Below are positions 17,072-25,174 of a stretch of 64,000 nucleotides of DNA, piece after piece. The translations under genes and the position numbers were made by a program. Every line of letters begins with the position of its first letter. The stretch's first letter is position 1. The notes under the pieces were generated by a model. The model was not told the origin of the DNA and did not search any database. It saw nothing but the letters and a program-made list of their open reading frames with translations. The DNA comes from JBAZPT01 sp041645535 (GTDB taxonomy: Bacteria > Patescibacteriota > Minisyncoccia > Moranbacterales > UBA2206), in NCBI GenBank assembly GCA_041645535.1, contig JBAZPT010000001.1:186001-250000 (forward strand), written 5' to 3'.

Positions 17072-18757
17072 ATGGCAAAAATAACGGGAAAAAATGCAAT
17101 ATTCTTTGTGACTTCTCCTCGAACGCCTTTTAAGATGATCGATGAAATAAAGCTACTGATAAAAAATTATGAGGGTAAGAAGTGGAACAAGGAAACACAA
17201 ACTGCTTTTGCAAAAGATTTATCAAAGGCTGATTTTTTTGAGGGTAAAATTGTGTCTAATCTTGATTTTGCCGCACGCGACAGAATAAACAGGGCGCCGA
17301 AGGCATTGGGATTCGTTAATTTGGATCCAGTAATTAAACTAACTGATGCCGGAAAATTGTTTATTGAAAGTAAAAGACCCCACGAAATATTTACGCGGCA
17401 ATTATTAAAATTTCAGTTGCCATCGCCATATCATTTGGACAAAAGTGATAAGTTTAAAGTAAAGCCGTATCGCGAGCTTTTAAAATTGATATTTGAGCTG
17501 GATGGATTATCAAAAGATGAAATTTCAATATTTGTTATGCAACTAACGAGTATTGCTAAGTATGAAAAAATTAAAAATAAAATTGTCGCTTTCAGAAAAA
17601 AAGTTAAAACTATCGACCGTTCTGTAACAAGCTATAAGAGAATTATTAGCCAAGTTTTTGAAAATGAATTAAAAAAATTATTTAAAGAGGATATATCGTC
17701 CGGAAATATAGCAACAAGAGAATCAAAAGATGGCTCAATAGCCAAATTTATTTTGACCAAAAAAGGTAATCATAGGGATTATGCCGATGCCGCAATCAGA
17801 TATCTTCGAGCTACCACTTTGATAACTTTTCATCCTAAAACATATAAGGTTTATGTGCCGGAAGAAAAAATATCTGAAGTAAAATTTATATTATCAAATG
17901 TTCCACAATGGCCAAAACATTTTAGAAATATCAAAGAATTCAAAAAGTATCTCTTTGCGGATGAATATCCAGTTTTATTAAATGATAATAAGGATGAGAT
18001 AATAAATTCTATCTTGGGTTATAACAAAAAGTTATCCAAAGAATCTCTTTTAAAAAAAGACACGGAAAAACTCAAGGATATAAAAGACAATTTTATTGCA
18101 AAAAAAAGAGATAAGAACATTGAAAATCAAGTAAATAAATTACAGGCATATGATGCATATGGAGATATTATCCAAACTTTTGATGATATTGAAAAAAGAG
18201 TTGCCGTAGATCCCTCCTTAATAATGGAGTGGAACACTTGGAGAGCTCTTACAATGCTTGATGACGGTAATATTATTGGGAATTTTAGGTTTGATGAAAA
18301 TGGTATGCCTCTTTATGCAGCGCCAGGAAATTCGCCAGACATAACATGCAAATATAAAAGTTTTGATATCATAGTTGAAGTTACTATTTCTACGGGACAA
18401 AAGCAGTATGAAATGGAAGGAGAGCCGGTTTCAAGGCATTTGGGTAAATATAAAGCAACGAGTAAAAAGGATGTTTATTGTATTTTTATCGCACCCGTGT
18501 TAAATGAGGCAACACTGGCTCACTTCTTTTCTTTGCATAAAATTAATGTTTCTTATTATGGAGGTATGTCAAAAATAATTCCTATGCAACTGTCTGATTT
18601 TAAAAAAATGATTGAGGTTGCGAATAATTCTGAGAAAAAACCTTCTGCCGATTCAATTAAAAAGTTTTTAGATTATATTTCAGAACTCGCACTAAAAACG
18701 CACAATGAAAAAGATTGGTATCAAAATATATCTGATTATGTCTTGACCTGGGTTTAA
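17072..18757 (+). CDS. AlwI-family type II restriction endonuclease
   Basis: A 561-residue endonuclease. The N-terminus FFVTSPRTPFKMIDEIKLLI matches the start of AlwI/PleI/BspD6I-like type IIS enzymes. A candidate catalytic core is SPDITCKYKSFDIIVEVT (Asp432, Glu436 followed by VT), and HLGKYK lies a little later. Enzymes of this family cut or nick outside asymmetric sites such as GGATC or GAGTC; the site of this one is not readable. AT-rich composition and location between lepA and a cell-division gene suggest horizontal acquisition of the whole cassette (15942-18757). Confidence 0.88.
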   Translation: MAKITGKNAIFFVTSPRTPFKMIDEIKLLIKNYEGKKWNKETQTAFAKDLSKADFFEGKIVSNLDFAARDRINRAPKALGFVNLDPVIKLTDAGKLFIESKRPHEIFTRQLLKFQLPSPYHLDKSDKFKVKPYRELLKLIFELDGLSKDEISIFVMQLTSIAKYEKIKNKIVAFRKKVKTIDRSVTSYKRIISQVFENELKKLFKEDISSGNIATRESKDGSIAKFILTKKGNHRDYADAAIRYLRATTLITFHPKTYKVYVPEEKISEVKFILSNVPQWPKHFRNIKEFKKYLFADEYPVLLNDNKDEIINSILGYNKKLSKESLLKKDTEKLKDIKDNFIAKKRDKNIENQVNKLQAYDAYGDIIQTFDDIEKRVAVDPSLIMEWNTWRALTMLDDGNIIGNFRFDENGMPLYAAPGNSPDITCKYKSFDIIVEVTISTGQKQYEMEGEPVSRHLGKYKATSKKDVYCIFIAPVLNEATLAHFFSLHKINVSYYGGMSKIIPMQLSDFKKMIEVANNSEKKPSADSIKKFLDYISELALKTHNEKDWYQNISDYVLTWV

Positions 18758-18793
18758 AAATAAAAAGCATATGCCATTTGTTAAATTTAAACA

Positions 18794-18822
18794 TTGTGGT
18801 TTTCGGCGTTTTTTGCTAAGAT
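18794..18822 (+). promoter_or_regulatory. Promoter of the FtsB-region operon, leaderless
   Basis: TTGTGG (18794-18799), 17 bp ending in TGC, TAAGAT (18817-18822). Six nt separate the -10 from the ATG at 18829, so the mRNA would start at the AUG. Confidence 0.55.
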
Positions 18823-18828
18823 ACCCTT

Positions 18829-18942
18829 ATGAGTTTTAAACAGCGCAATAAAAAAATGTATCGGATCTGGGTGGTAATTTCCATCTTGGCGGTTTTATCC
18901 ATGATCGCGTTTACAATTGCTCCACTGATGACTATGCGCTAA
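18829..18942 (+). CDS. Small single-helix membrane protein
   Basis: A 37-residue protein starting MSFKQRNKKMYRIWVV and ending APLMTMR. A basic N-terminus is followed by one hydrophobic helix (about residues 13-33). It starts 6 nt after a -10 box and stops 18 nt before the FtsB-like gene. Its position and topology suggest an envelope partner of the next gene product; no function is known. Confidence 0.65.
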   Translation: MSFKQRNKKMYRIWVVISILAVLSMIAFTIAPLMTMR

Positions 18943-18960
18943 CCGTTAATCTTTAATACA

Positions 18961-19365
18961 ATGGCTCGAGATCCGGAAAAAAACAAAAAATCATTCTTGC
19001 CCAAGCTCGTTTTGATTTGCGGTTTTTTTATTTTGGCCGCGGTATCATTTTTTTTAGTCAAAGAGTATTATAAAAAACGGCAAATTCAGAAGGAAATTAC
19101 CGGACTCGAGCAGGAAGCCGCGAAAATTAATCGCGACAACCTGGCGATTCAGGAAAAAATTGCCTATTTGCAAAGCCGTGATTTTCAGGAGCGGGAAGCC
19201 AAAGATAAGTTGAATTTGCAAAGCCCGGACGAAAATGTAGTGGTCATTAAGCCAGGCGTGGCCAAAGAACAAAAATTGGAAACGGAAAGCGAAAATATTC
19301 CGCAGCCATTGCCAAATAGCGTTCCAAACCCGCAAAAGTGGTGGAAATATTTTTTCAAATATTGA
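18961..19365 (+). CDS. FtsB/DivIC-type septum formation initiator
   Basis: A 134-residue bitopic membrane protein. A short basic N-terminus is followed by a helix near residues 14-36 and a heptad-like coiled coil (about 38-75, with EITGLEQEAAKINRDNLAIQ). The family motif region DFQEREAKDKLNLQSPDENVVVI follows, where the divisome partner normally binds. FtsB/DivIC proteins bridge FtsL and FtsQ/DivIB in the division complex. The stop nearly abuts the next start (one nt apart). Confidence 0.88.
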   Translation: MARDPEKNKKSFLPKLVLICGFFILAAVSFFLVKEYYKKRQIQKEITGLEQEAAKINRDNLAIQEKIAYLQSRDFQEREAKDKLNLQSPDENVVVIKPGVAKEQKLETESENIPQPLPNSVPNPQKWWKYFFKY

Positions 19366-19366
19366 A

Positions 19367-20419
19367 ATGGAAAATAAATCAGGCAAAAAAATAAAACCAA
19401 CAACTATTATCCAGACGGTGGTTTTACTGGTGGTCGCGTATATTATTTTAATCGGAGTTTTGATCTATGTTTTTGATTTGGATAACGCAGTTACCCGGGC
19501 TTCTGCCAAAATTATTCCCTATCCGGCGGCGATGATTGATTCCACGCATTTGGTTTTGGCCAGCGATCTGCAAAAAAATTTGCAGTCCGTCAAAAATTTT
19601 TATGAAAATCAAAACTTTTCCGAAGCCGGGCTGCGGGTGGATTTTTCCACGGAAAACGGCCAGAAGCGCCTGTTGGTGAAAAAAAGAGAGATTCTCAATA
19701 AGCTGATTGAAAATAAGATTGTGGAGATGCTGGCGCAGGAGCGCGGCATAAATATCACAGCGGAAATGACGGCGCAAGCGGTAAATGGAGAAATTGAAAA
19801 ATATGGCAGCAAGGATGACGCTTTAAATAATTTGCAAAGACTCTACGGATGGAGCCAAAGTGATTTTGAAAAAAATCTGGTCAAGCCCGATTTATATCAG
19901 GCGGCCTTGGAAAAATATGCCCGGGAAAACAACGCGGATACAAAAAAAGCCAAGGAAAGAATTAAACTGGCTTTCGGCGAAATCAAGAACAATCGACGGG
20001 ATTTTTCTGAAGTTGCTAAGCAATATTCGGAGGGCGAAAGCGCCAAAAATGGCGGGGATTTGGGCTGGTTTAGCGCTGACCAGATCCTGCCTCAATTGTC
20101 GGTTGTTACTTTCGCTTTGAAAAAAGGCGAAACGAGCGATATAATTGAAAGCGCGCTGGGATATCACATTGTAATTTTGGATGACCAGAAAACCGAAAAT
20201 GGGACTGACAAAGTTAAAATCCGACAAATTTTTGTAAGGACAAAAAATTTCGCTGACTGGCTGGCGGAGCAGGAAAAAAACATCAAAATTTTTATTCCCC
20301 TTAAAAATTTTCTTTGGAACCGGGAGGCCGGAGAAGTTGAATTTAAAAGTGAAGATATGAAAAATTTTGAGCAAAATCTGGATAAAAATTCTGTCGGTGA
20401 CGCGTCGGTTATGTTTTAA
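19367..20419 (+). CDS. Membrane-anchored PpiC/SurA-type peptidyl-prolyl isomerase
   Basis: A 350-residue protein with an N-terminal membrane helix (about 13-35), a SurA-like chaperone region (KREILNKLIENKIVEMLAQERGI) and a parvulin rotamase domain. The parvulin part shows FSEVAKQYSEGESAKNGGDLGWFSADQ, in pieces, then FALKKGETSDIIESALGYHIVILDD. It probably assists folding of exported proteins on the outer face of the membrane. It sits in the operon with the FtsB-like gene. Confidence 0.9.
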   Translation: MENKSGKKIKPTTIIQTVVLLVVAYIILIGVLIYVFDLDNAVTRASAKIIPYPAAMIDSTHLVLASDLQKNLQSVKNFYENQNFSEAGLRVDFSTENGQKRLLVKKREILNKLIENKIVEMLAQERGINITAEMTAQAVNGEIEKYGSKDDALNNLQRLYGWSQSDFEKNLVKPDLYQAALEKYARENNADTKKAKERIKLAFGEIKNNRRDFSEVAKQYSEGESAKNGGDLGWFSADQILPQLSVVTFALKKGETSDIIESALGYHIVILDDQKTENGTDKVKIRQIFVRTKNFADWLAEQEKNIKIFIPLKNFLWNREAGEVEFKSEDMKNFEQNLDKNSVGDASVMF

Positions 20420-20449
20420 TTAGCAAAATTAATTATTAATAAAAAAAAT

Positions 20450-20629
20450 ATGCCAAAACCAAAAGTCAATGAAGAGCTCTGCATCGGTTGCGGAACCTGC
20501 GAGTCTCTTTGTCCAGCCGTTTTCAAGCTGGAAAATGGAAAATCCCATGTAATTGCCGAAGAATGCGGCGACTGCAACTGCCAGGAAACAGTGGATAGCT
20601 GCCCAGTGGGCGCGATTTCTATCGAATAA
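20450..20629 (+). CDS. Small 4Fe-4S ferredoxin
   Basis: A 59-residue electron-transfer protein, starting MPKPKVNEELC. The first cluster signature is CIGCGTCESLCP (Cys11, 14, 17, 21). The second half keeps DSCPVGAISIE (Cys51), with a CGDCNC segment (Cys39, 42, 44) between. This matches single-cluster ferredoxins with Cys11/14/17/51-type ligation; the three extra cysteines could ligate another metal or be structural. It begins 30 nt after the isomerase gene. Confidence 0.88.
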   Translation: MPKPKVNEELCIGCGTCESLCPAVFKLENGKSHVIAEECGDCNCQETVDSCPVGAISIE

Positions 20630-20643
20630 ATAGTTCCGCGAAA

Positions 20644-20672
20644 TTGTCACGCTAAAACAAAAATGCTACACT
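20644..20672 (+). promoter_or_regulatory. Promoter of the 246-residue membrane protein gene
   Basis: TTGTCA (20644-20649), 17 bp ending TGC (extended -10), TACACT (20667-20672). It leaves a leader of about 30 nt. Confidence 0.55.
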
Positions 20673-20707
20673 AAGATCAGATAATTTATTTAGACTCTGA
20701 TTTTTAA

Positions 20708-21448
20708 ATGTTTTTAAAGCTTCGATTGTTAATATTCGGGCTGCTGTTTTTTGGGGGACTTGAGTTCGCCGTATTCCAGCCGCGATACTTTTTTTTGATG
20801 GCGGTTTTTTTAGCGCTGGCTGCCCTTTTTGAAGGCAAAAAAAGCGGAGGCCAATGGCTGTTTTCTATTTTGCCGGCAACTCTTGCAGTTTTTACAGTCC
20901 TTCAGCTTTATCTGATCGCGCTTGTTTATGAACAGCAAGTTTTTATATTGCTGGCGGCCAGCATGTATTATCTGTCTCTTTTAAGCGCCTATCGGCTGGG
21001 AGAATATGGCCGGGACCAAACCGCGCGGGGAATGAATATGGCAGCCGCGACTGCGGCAATTTTTTTCGCTTATGCCAGTAGCTACGGCTGGTATCTCAAC
21101 TTTCTGGTTCCGCTTTATTGGCTGATGCTTACATATCTTGCTGTAACTCTTTTTGTGAGCTATCAATATTTCGCGATTATCAGGCCTGATGATAAGCGAA
21201 GTGTCTGGCTGTATTGTTTTGTGCTGGCGCTCATAATGGCGGAAATTATCTGGGCTATGAATTTTTGGCCATTCGGATACTTGACGACCGGCGTGATTGC
21301 GCTTATACTCTACTATGTTCTTTGGGACCTTATTCAGAGCCATTTTCTCAATCTCTTGAGCAAAAGGCGGGTAATCGCGAATATGATATTTTTTTCCGCC
21401 ATGATTGTTTTAGTTCTGATGACGGCCAAATGGATACCGGTAATATAA
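20708..21448 (+). CDS. Hypothetical polytopic membrane protein
   Basis: A 246-residue protein that is almost entirely hydrophobic, with about eight predicted membrane segments (for example RLLIFGLLFFGGLEFAVF near 6-23, and a segment near 215-240). Short charged loops such as EGKKSGG and RPDDKRS separate the helices. No catalytic motif or family is recognised. It has its own promoter and is followed 16 nt later by the HtrA-like gene, so the two may be coexpressed. Confidence 0.75.
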   Translation: MFLKLRLLIFGLLFFGGLEFAVFQPRYFFLMAVFLALAALFEGKKSGGQWLFSILPATLAVFTVLQLYLIALVYEQQVFILLAASMYYLSLLSAYRLGEYGRDQTARGMNMAAATAAIFFAYASSYGWYLNFLVPLYWLMLTYLAVTLFVSYQYFAIIRPDDKRSVWLYCFVLALIMAEIIWAMNFWPFGYLTTGVIALILYYVLWDLIQSHFLNLLSKRRVIANMIFFSAMIVLVLMTAKWIPVI

Positions 21449-21464
21449 AATTTTAAATTTTCAA

Positions 21465-22622
21465 ATGTTAAAAAATATATCTAAAAAAATAATTTTTATT
21501 TTGCTGATTATGGCAATCGGCGGCTTAGGCGGCATTATAGCCAACCGTTATTTTTTTCCATATCTTAGCGCGACTAAGCTTTTTTCCAAATATGAATTCT
21601 TAAAAAAGTCGGCGGAAAATGTTACCGTGATCAACAAGACGGAACAAGTTTTTGTCAAAGAAGATTCATCGATTGAAAAGATCGCCAGCCTGGCCTCCTC
21701 TTCGGTGGTTAATATTATTTCTATTTCCGAACCGGAAGGAAAAAACATGCCAGCCGGCACAACTGCGATTGCAACAAAAAACACTACCGGCTTGATTGTT
21801 ACCAGCGATGGCTTAATTGCGACTTATGCTCCCGATATCGATTCTGGCAAAACGAAATTTAAAGTCTTGACCTTTGACGGCAACAGCTATGACGGCGAAT
21901 TTTTCGGGCTGGACGCTTACAGTAACCTGGCGTTTCTCAAAATCAGCGCTGCCAACCTGCCGACTGTTTCTTTTGGAAATTCCGACGACGCAGTGGCAGG
22001 AGAGAAAGTGCTGGCAATCGGAAACAGCTTAGGCTCTTTCGGCTATCTCTATCAGGCAGGGCTCCTGCGCAGTTTTAATTCGACGTATAATTTAGCCGGA
22101 AAAACAGTTTCTTCTTCAGAAAAACTGGAAGGGGTATTTGATACTGATTTTAATTTACAAGTTGCTCTGGTCGGCGGTCCGATTGTTGATTATTCCGGAA
22201 AAGTGATCGGCATAGTCGGATTTTTAAACAAAAATAACGGCACCGAATATTTCCAGATACCTTCAAACAAAATAAAAAATGTGATTGACCGCGCCATTAA
22301 AAAAGAGCTTGGCGATGATCCGAGTCTGGGAATATACTATCTACCAATAAATAAAACGCTAACACTCGCCAATAATTTGGCGCGCGGCAAGGGCGCGCTT
22401 GTTTATTCGCCGTCCGGGCAGCAAGGCTTAGCGATTATTGCGGGTTCTCCCGCGCAAAAAGCGGGACTCACAATCAATGATATTATCATTTCAATTAATG
22501 ATCAGGAAATAAATTTGCAAAACAGTCTGGCGGACATTCTCTATAAATACAAAAAAGGGGATCAAATTGAGCTCAAAGTTTTGCGCGCCGGACAGGAGCT
22601 GAAAATTCCGGTTCAATTATAA
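21465..22622 (+). CDS. HtrA/DegP-like trypsin-fold protein with PDZ domain, catalytic triad lost
   Basis: A 385-residue membrane-anchored protein: N-terminal helix (about 8-28), trypsin-like domain (about 75-275) and a C-terminal PDZ domain (GSPAQKAGLTINDIIISIND near 325-344). Alignment by eye to HtrA motifs shows all three catalytic residues replaced. The TNxHV histidine region reads IATYAPDI, the TDLA aspartate region reads SNLAFLKI, and the GNSGGP serine region reads ALVGGP. The fold-defining segments (VLAIGNSLGSFGYLYQAG, GKVIGIVGFL) are kept, so this is probably a binding or scaffold pseudoprotease rather than a decayed gene. Confidence 0.85.
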   Translation: MLKNISKKIIFILLIMAIGGLGGIIANRYFFPYLSATKLFSKYEFLKKSAENVTVINKTEQVFVKEDSSIEKIASLASSSVVNIISISEPEGKNMPAGTTAIATKNTTGLIVTSDGLIATYAPDIDSGKTKFKVLTFDGNSYDGEFFGLDAYSNLAFLKISAANLPTVSFGNSDDAVAGEKVLAIGNSLGSFGYLYQAGLLRSFNSTYNLAGKTVSSSEKLEGVFDTDFNLQVALVGGPIVDYSGKVIGIVGFLNKNNGTEYFQIPSNKIKNVIDRAIKKELGDDPSLGIYYLPINKTLTLANNLARGKGALVYSPSGQQGLAIIAGSPAQKAGLTINDIIISINDQEINLQNSLADILYKYKKGDQIELKVLRAGQELKIPVQL

Positions 22623-22683
22623 GAATAATCCAAAATAATATTTACGAGGATGTTCAGTTCTCGTTTTTCGTTTGCGCAAATAC

Positions 22684-22712
22684 TTGACTTTTCCAGGGAA
22701 GTATTATAGACT
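22684..22712 (+). promoter_or_regulatory. Promoter of the lipoprotein operon
   Basis: TTGACT (22684-22689), 17 bp, TAGACT (22707-22712). The transcript would have a leader of about 120 nt, longer than usual here. An AAAAAAGCC...GGCGAGTTTTTT pair within it (about 22725-22762) could form a weak hairpin. Confidence 0.6.
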
Positions 22713-22837
22713 AATCTGAAAACAAAAAAAGCCAACGAAGCCCTTTTAAAGGCGAGTTTTTTAACAATTTTATGGTAGCTGGAAACAGTTCGGGATATAG
22801 AAAAGCTGAAAATAACAATCAAAAAGAGGAGGTAGCA

Positions 22838-23368
22838 ATGAAAAAGTCAGTAGGATCAGTTTTAACGGTAGTTTTTGCGGTGCTGGTATTTTGTTTCAGT
22901 TTCAGTGGATGCGTGGGCAAGAACTATGTTGTTCATCAGGAAAAGGATGGCCTGGATGTCTATCAAGGCGGCCGAACCGGAGTTTTTGGAACAGACAACT
23001 CGTGGGCATATGTGATTCCCAAAAAAGTTGACACGCAACAAGTGGCGCCTGCCAAAATAAAGCTGGAAAGAAGTTATAAAAAAACTTTTGACAGCTGGGA
23101 GCAGAAATGCCCGGATCCAAAACAGCGGAAGAATTTCAAGCACGAAAATTTGGATGAGACCTGGACTGAAGAAATTTTAAATACGAATTTAGCAGCTTCC
23201 TCAACCCCATTTGCTTTTGGAGTCGGCAATTCAAGCACCGGAAATAATGTCATCCCGGCGGCTGCTATAGCTGGCGGAATGATGGGAGGGGCGGCACTTT
23301 TGCGTCCTGACAGGATAATGGGCACGGGAAAAGGTTCCGGCGGCTGCGACCAAAATGGCTGCTACTAA
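22838..23368 (+). CDS. Putative lipoprotein of unknown function
   Basis: A 176-residue protein with a signal peptide (MKKSVGSVLTVVFAVLVF) and a lipobox-like FSFSGC, so Cys near residue 25 is probably lipidated. The mature part contains basic and aromatic stretches, a glycine-rich hydrophobic segment (AAIAGGMMGGAALL) and a Cys-containing tail (GGCDQNGCY). The start is set at 22838 by a strong Shine-Dalgarno sequence, AGAGGAGGT, 5 nt upstream; the in-frame ATG at 22772 lacks one. No family is recognised. It is followed by a membrane protein with a similar strong Shine-Dalgarno. Confidence 0.75.
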   Translation: MKKSVGSVLTVVFAVLVFCFSFSGCVGKNYVVHQEKDGLDVYQGGRTGVFGTDNSWAYVIPKKVDTQQVAPAKIKLERSYKKTFDSWEQKCPDPKQRKNFKHENLDETWTEEILNTNLAASSTPFAFGVGNSSTGNNVIPAAAIAGGMMGGAALLRPDRIMGTGKGSGGCDQNGCY

Positions 23369-23381
23369 AAAGGGGGATGCA

Positions 23382-23945
23382 ATGAAAAAAAGCATAAGAA
23401 AGCTGGTTTTCGTGGTAATATTGCTTTTATTGCCTCTTAGCGCTTTTGCCGCGGAAAAAGTTTCAAACTTTTATGAACACTCTACGGTTAAGCAGGCGGG
23501 AACTGTTATCGAAGACAGGGAATATAAGGCAAGCTTGCTTATTCCTTCTCCAGGGGCAACTCCGGAGGAGATCGAAAAAATCATTCAGCGCGAGCGGAAA
23601 ATTCTTGCAGAAAAAATCAAGAAGCAAAACAAAGAGCTTCTTGAAACAAAAGATACCATGACTGCCAAGGCGATCGATGGGCAAAATAACACGCTTAGCG
23701 CCTTCATCGCAAAAGACGGGATTTTAGACAAGATGAATAAATCCCTGTCATCCGTTAGTAGCGATATCGGTTATATGGCAAGTACTTTTTGGGTCATCTG
23801 GGTTATTCTGATTCTGACTCTTTTTTCGGCCATATGGATTTTTCGAATACGGGGAAAGCAGAAAGTGAACCAACTCAAAACCCAAAGAGATTTGGAAGAA
23901 ATAGCAGAACAGGTAAAAGATATCCACGATAAAGTCGTGGTATAG
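23382..23945 (+). CDS. Hypothetical protein with signal peptide and C-terminal membrane helix
   Basis: A 187-residue protein. A signal peptide (MKKSIRKLVFVVILLLLPLSAFA) is followed by an external, charged and probably helical region with heptad-like spacing (EEIEKIIQRERKILAEKI), one membrane helix near 137-158, and a charged cytoplasmic tail (QLKTQRDLEEIAEQVKDIHDKV). The start at 23382 follows AAGGGGGA, a strong Shine-Dalgarno. It is 13 nt after the lipoprotein gene and ends at a good terminator, so the two form a bicistronic unit. The function is unknown. Confidence 0.75.
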   Translation: MKKSIRKLVFVVILLLLPLSAFAAEKVSNFYEHSTVKQAGTVIEDREYKASLLIPSPGATPEEIEKIIQRERKILAEKIKKQNKELLETKDTMTAKAIDGQNNTLSAFIAKDGILDKMNKSLSSVSSDIGYMASTFWVIWVILILTLFSAIWIFRIRGKQKVNQLKTQRDLEEIAEQVKDIHDKVVV

Positions 23946-23954
23946 GAATTTTCT

Positions 23955-23990
23955 AAAGGCTTCACGGAAACACTACGTGAGGCCTTTTTT
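23955..23990 (+). terminator. Rho-independent terminator
   Basis: AAAGGCTTCACG (23955-23966) pairs with CGTGAGGCCTTT (23976-23987), with one G-T pair, followed by a T run. It ends the two-gene lipoprotein operon. Confidence 0.85.
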
Positions 23991-24028
23991 TATTTCCCAA
24001 TTGTAATAAGTATTGACTTGACAGGCAC

Positions 24029-24057
24029 TTGACAAGTTTTAACTATTACGCTAGAGT
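24029..24057 (+). promoter_or_regulatory. Promoter of the beta-helix gene
   Basis: TTGACA (24029-24034), 17 bp ending CGC, TAGAGT (24052-24057). A second TTGACA at 24018 overlaps it in a GACTTGACAGGCACTTGACA stretch. The region after the -10, ATTAAGTAATAAAT, resembles that after the promoter at 25118. Confidence 0.65.
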
Positions 24058-24080
24058 ATTCTATTAAGTAATAAATATCA

Positions 24081-24120
24081 TCCCGGTTAAATAGTTTCGC
24101 TTCGCGAAAATTTAACGGGA
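24081..24120 (+). repeat. 5' leader hairpin (CCCG-TTAAA / TTTCGC family), copy 1
   Basis: TCCCGGTTAAATAGTTTCGC and GCGAAAATTTAACGGGA form a long hairpin with a 3-nt loop (TTC). It lies between the promoter and the ATG (9 nt downstream), where a ribosome binding site would be. A near-copy is at 29315-29355 in the same position. Confidence 0.75.
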
Positions 24121-24129
24121 CAAAAAAAT

Positions 24130-25101
24130 ATGTCTAAGTTAAGCCAAAAATGGGAGGGAGTAAACAAGCGAAAAGCGGGATTAATCGCCTTGGTTGCGGT
24201 TTTTCTGATTGCCTTGCCAATGTTTGCTTTTTCCAGCCGGACCCATAAAATCTATGTGGACAATGATGCAAGCGGCACCCAAGATGGCTCCAAGAGCCAT
24301 CCCTACAAAACAATTTCCAAGGCTATATCGGAAGCTAATGGAAAAACAGAAATTCATGTGGATAATGGAATCTATAAAGAAAACATCACGCTTAAATCAA
24401 ATATGGAGCTGTATGGTGAGAATAAAAATAACACTATTATAGAAGCGAATGAAGATGGAGATTCAGTTGTGACTATGAAAGATGATACCGTGATTAATAA
24501 GGTTACCATAAAGGGCGGAACCAATGGAATCAAGATCCGGGAAAAAGCCAGCGCGGAAATTATCAAATGCGTCATTATGGACAATGATCGCGACGGCATT
24601 AGAGTTGAAAGCGACGGCACCGGCGATTCTAGAAAAGTTTCCATTTCTGAAAATACCATCAAGGACAATGGCTGGGCGGGAATTTATGCCGGCCGCCGGA
24701 ATTTGTCAATTATGGACAATGACATATACGCAAACAATAAAGACGGAATTGATATCGCCAAGGGTTCCAAGGCTTGGATTTCCGGAAACACCATTAAGGA
24801 TAATCGCGGCAGTGGAATGAAGCTGGCTATTGATGGTTCTGACATTTGGACAAAAAGCAATGATTTGCGCAACAACAAGCGCGAAGGCCTGGAAGTAAGC
24901 TTCAGCGGAGCGGCGGGAAAAGTGAATATTGCCAAATCCAAAATTCGCAGTAACGGCCGATATGGCATTGCCAGAGTTCAGGACTTCCCGATTAACGCTA
25001 ATAGTGAAAATCTGTGGAAAAGATACCTGACATTTGACAACGCCAATGAATTCTATAAAAATGATGGCGGAAATATTTCAGTGGTTATTGTCAGAAATTA
25101 A
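24130..25101 (+). CDS. Secreted parallel beta-helix (PbH1) protein
   Basis: A 323-residue protein with an N-terminal export or anchor helix (about 16-36) and a right-handed parallel beta-helix of short repeats. Typical rungs are YVDNDASGTQDGSKSHPYKTI (DUF1565-like entry, in part), TVINKVTIKGGTNGIKI, IKDNGWAGIYAGRRNLSIMDNDIYANNKDGI and ISGNTIKDNRGSGM, in pieces. This fold occurs in polysaccharide lyases, epimerases and surface adhesins. No lyase catalytic residues can be assigned. Monocistronic, with a hairpin leader. A role on cell-surface polysaccharide is inferred from the neighbourhood. Confidence 0.85.
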   Translation: MSKLSQKWEGVNKRKAGLIALVAVFLIALPMFAFSSRTHKIYVDNDASGTQDGSKSHPYKTISKAISEANGKTEIHVDNGIYKENITLKSNMELYGENKNNTIIEANEDGDSVVTMKDDTVINKVTIKGGTNGIKIREKASAEIIKCVIMDNDRDGIRVESDGTGDSRKVSISENTIKDNGWAGIYAGRRNLSIMDNDIYANNKDGIDIAKGSKAWISGNTIKDNRGSGMKLAIDGSDIWTKSNDLRNNKREGLEVSFSGAAGKVNIAKSKIRSNGRYGIARVQDFPINANSENLWKRYLTFDNANEFYKNDGGNISVVIVRN

Positions 25102-25117
25102 GGCGTAGATCATATAC

Positions 25118-25146
25118 TTGACAAGTTTCTAATTTTCTGCTATGAT
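25118..25146 (+). promoter_or_regulatory. Promoter of the Wzz-like gene at 25175
   Basis: TTGACA (25118-25123), 17 bp ending TGC (extended -10), TATGAT (25141-25146). It is followed by GTTAAGTAATTAAT, similar to the region after the 24029 promoter. One of the best promoter matches in the window. Confidence 0.8.
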
Positions 25147-25174
25147 TGCCTGTTAAGTAATTAATTCGAGATTT

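Noticed and set aside
22772..22837. Longer N-terminus of the lipoprotein
   Set aside because: It has no ribosome binding site; the strong Shine-Dalgarno and signal peptide fix the start at 22838.
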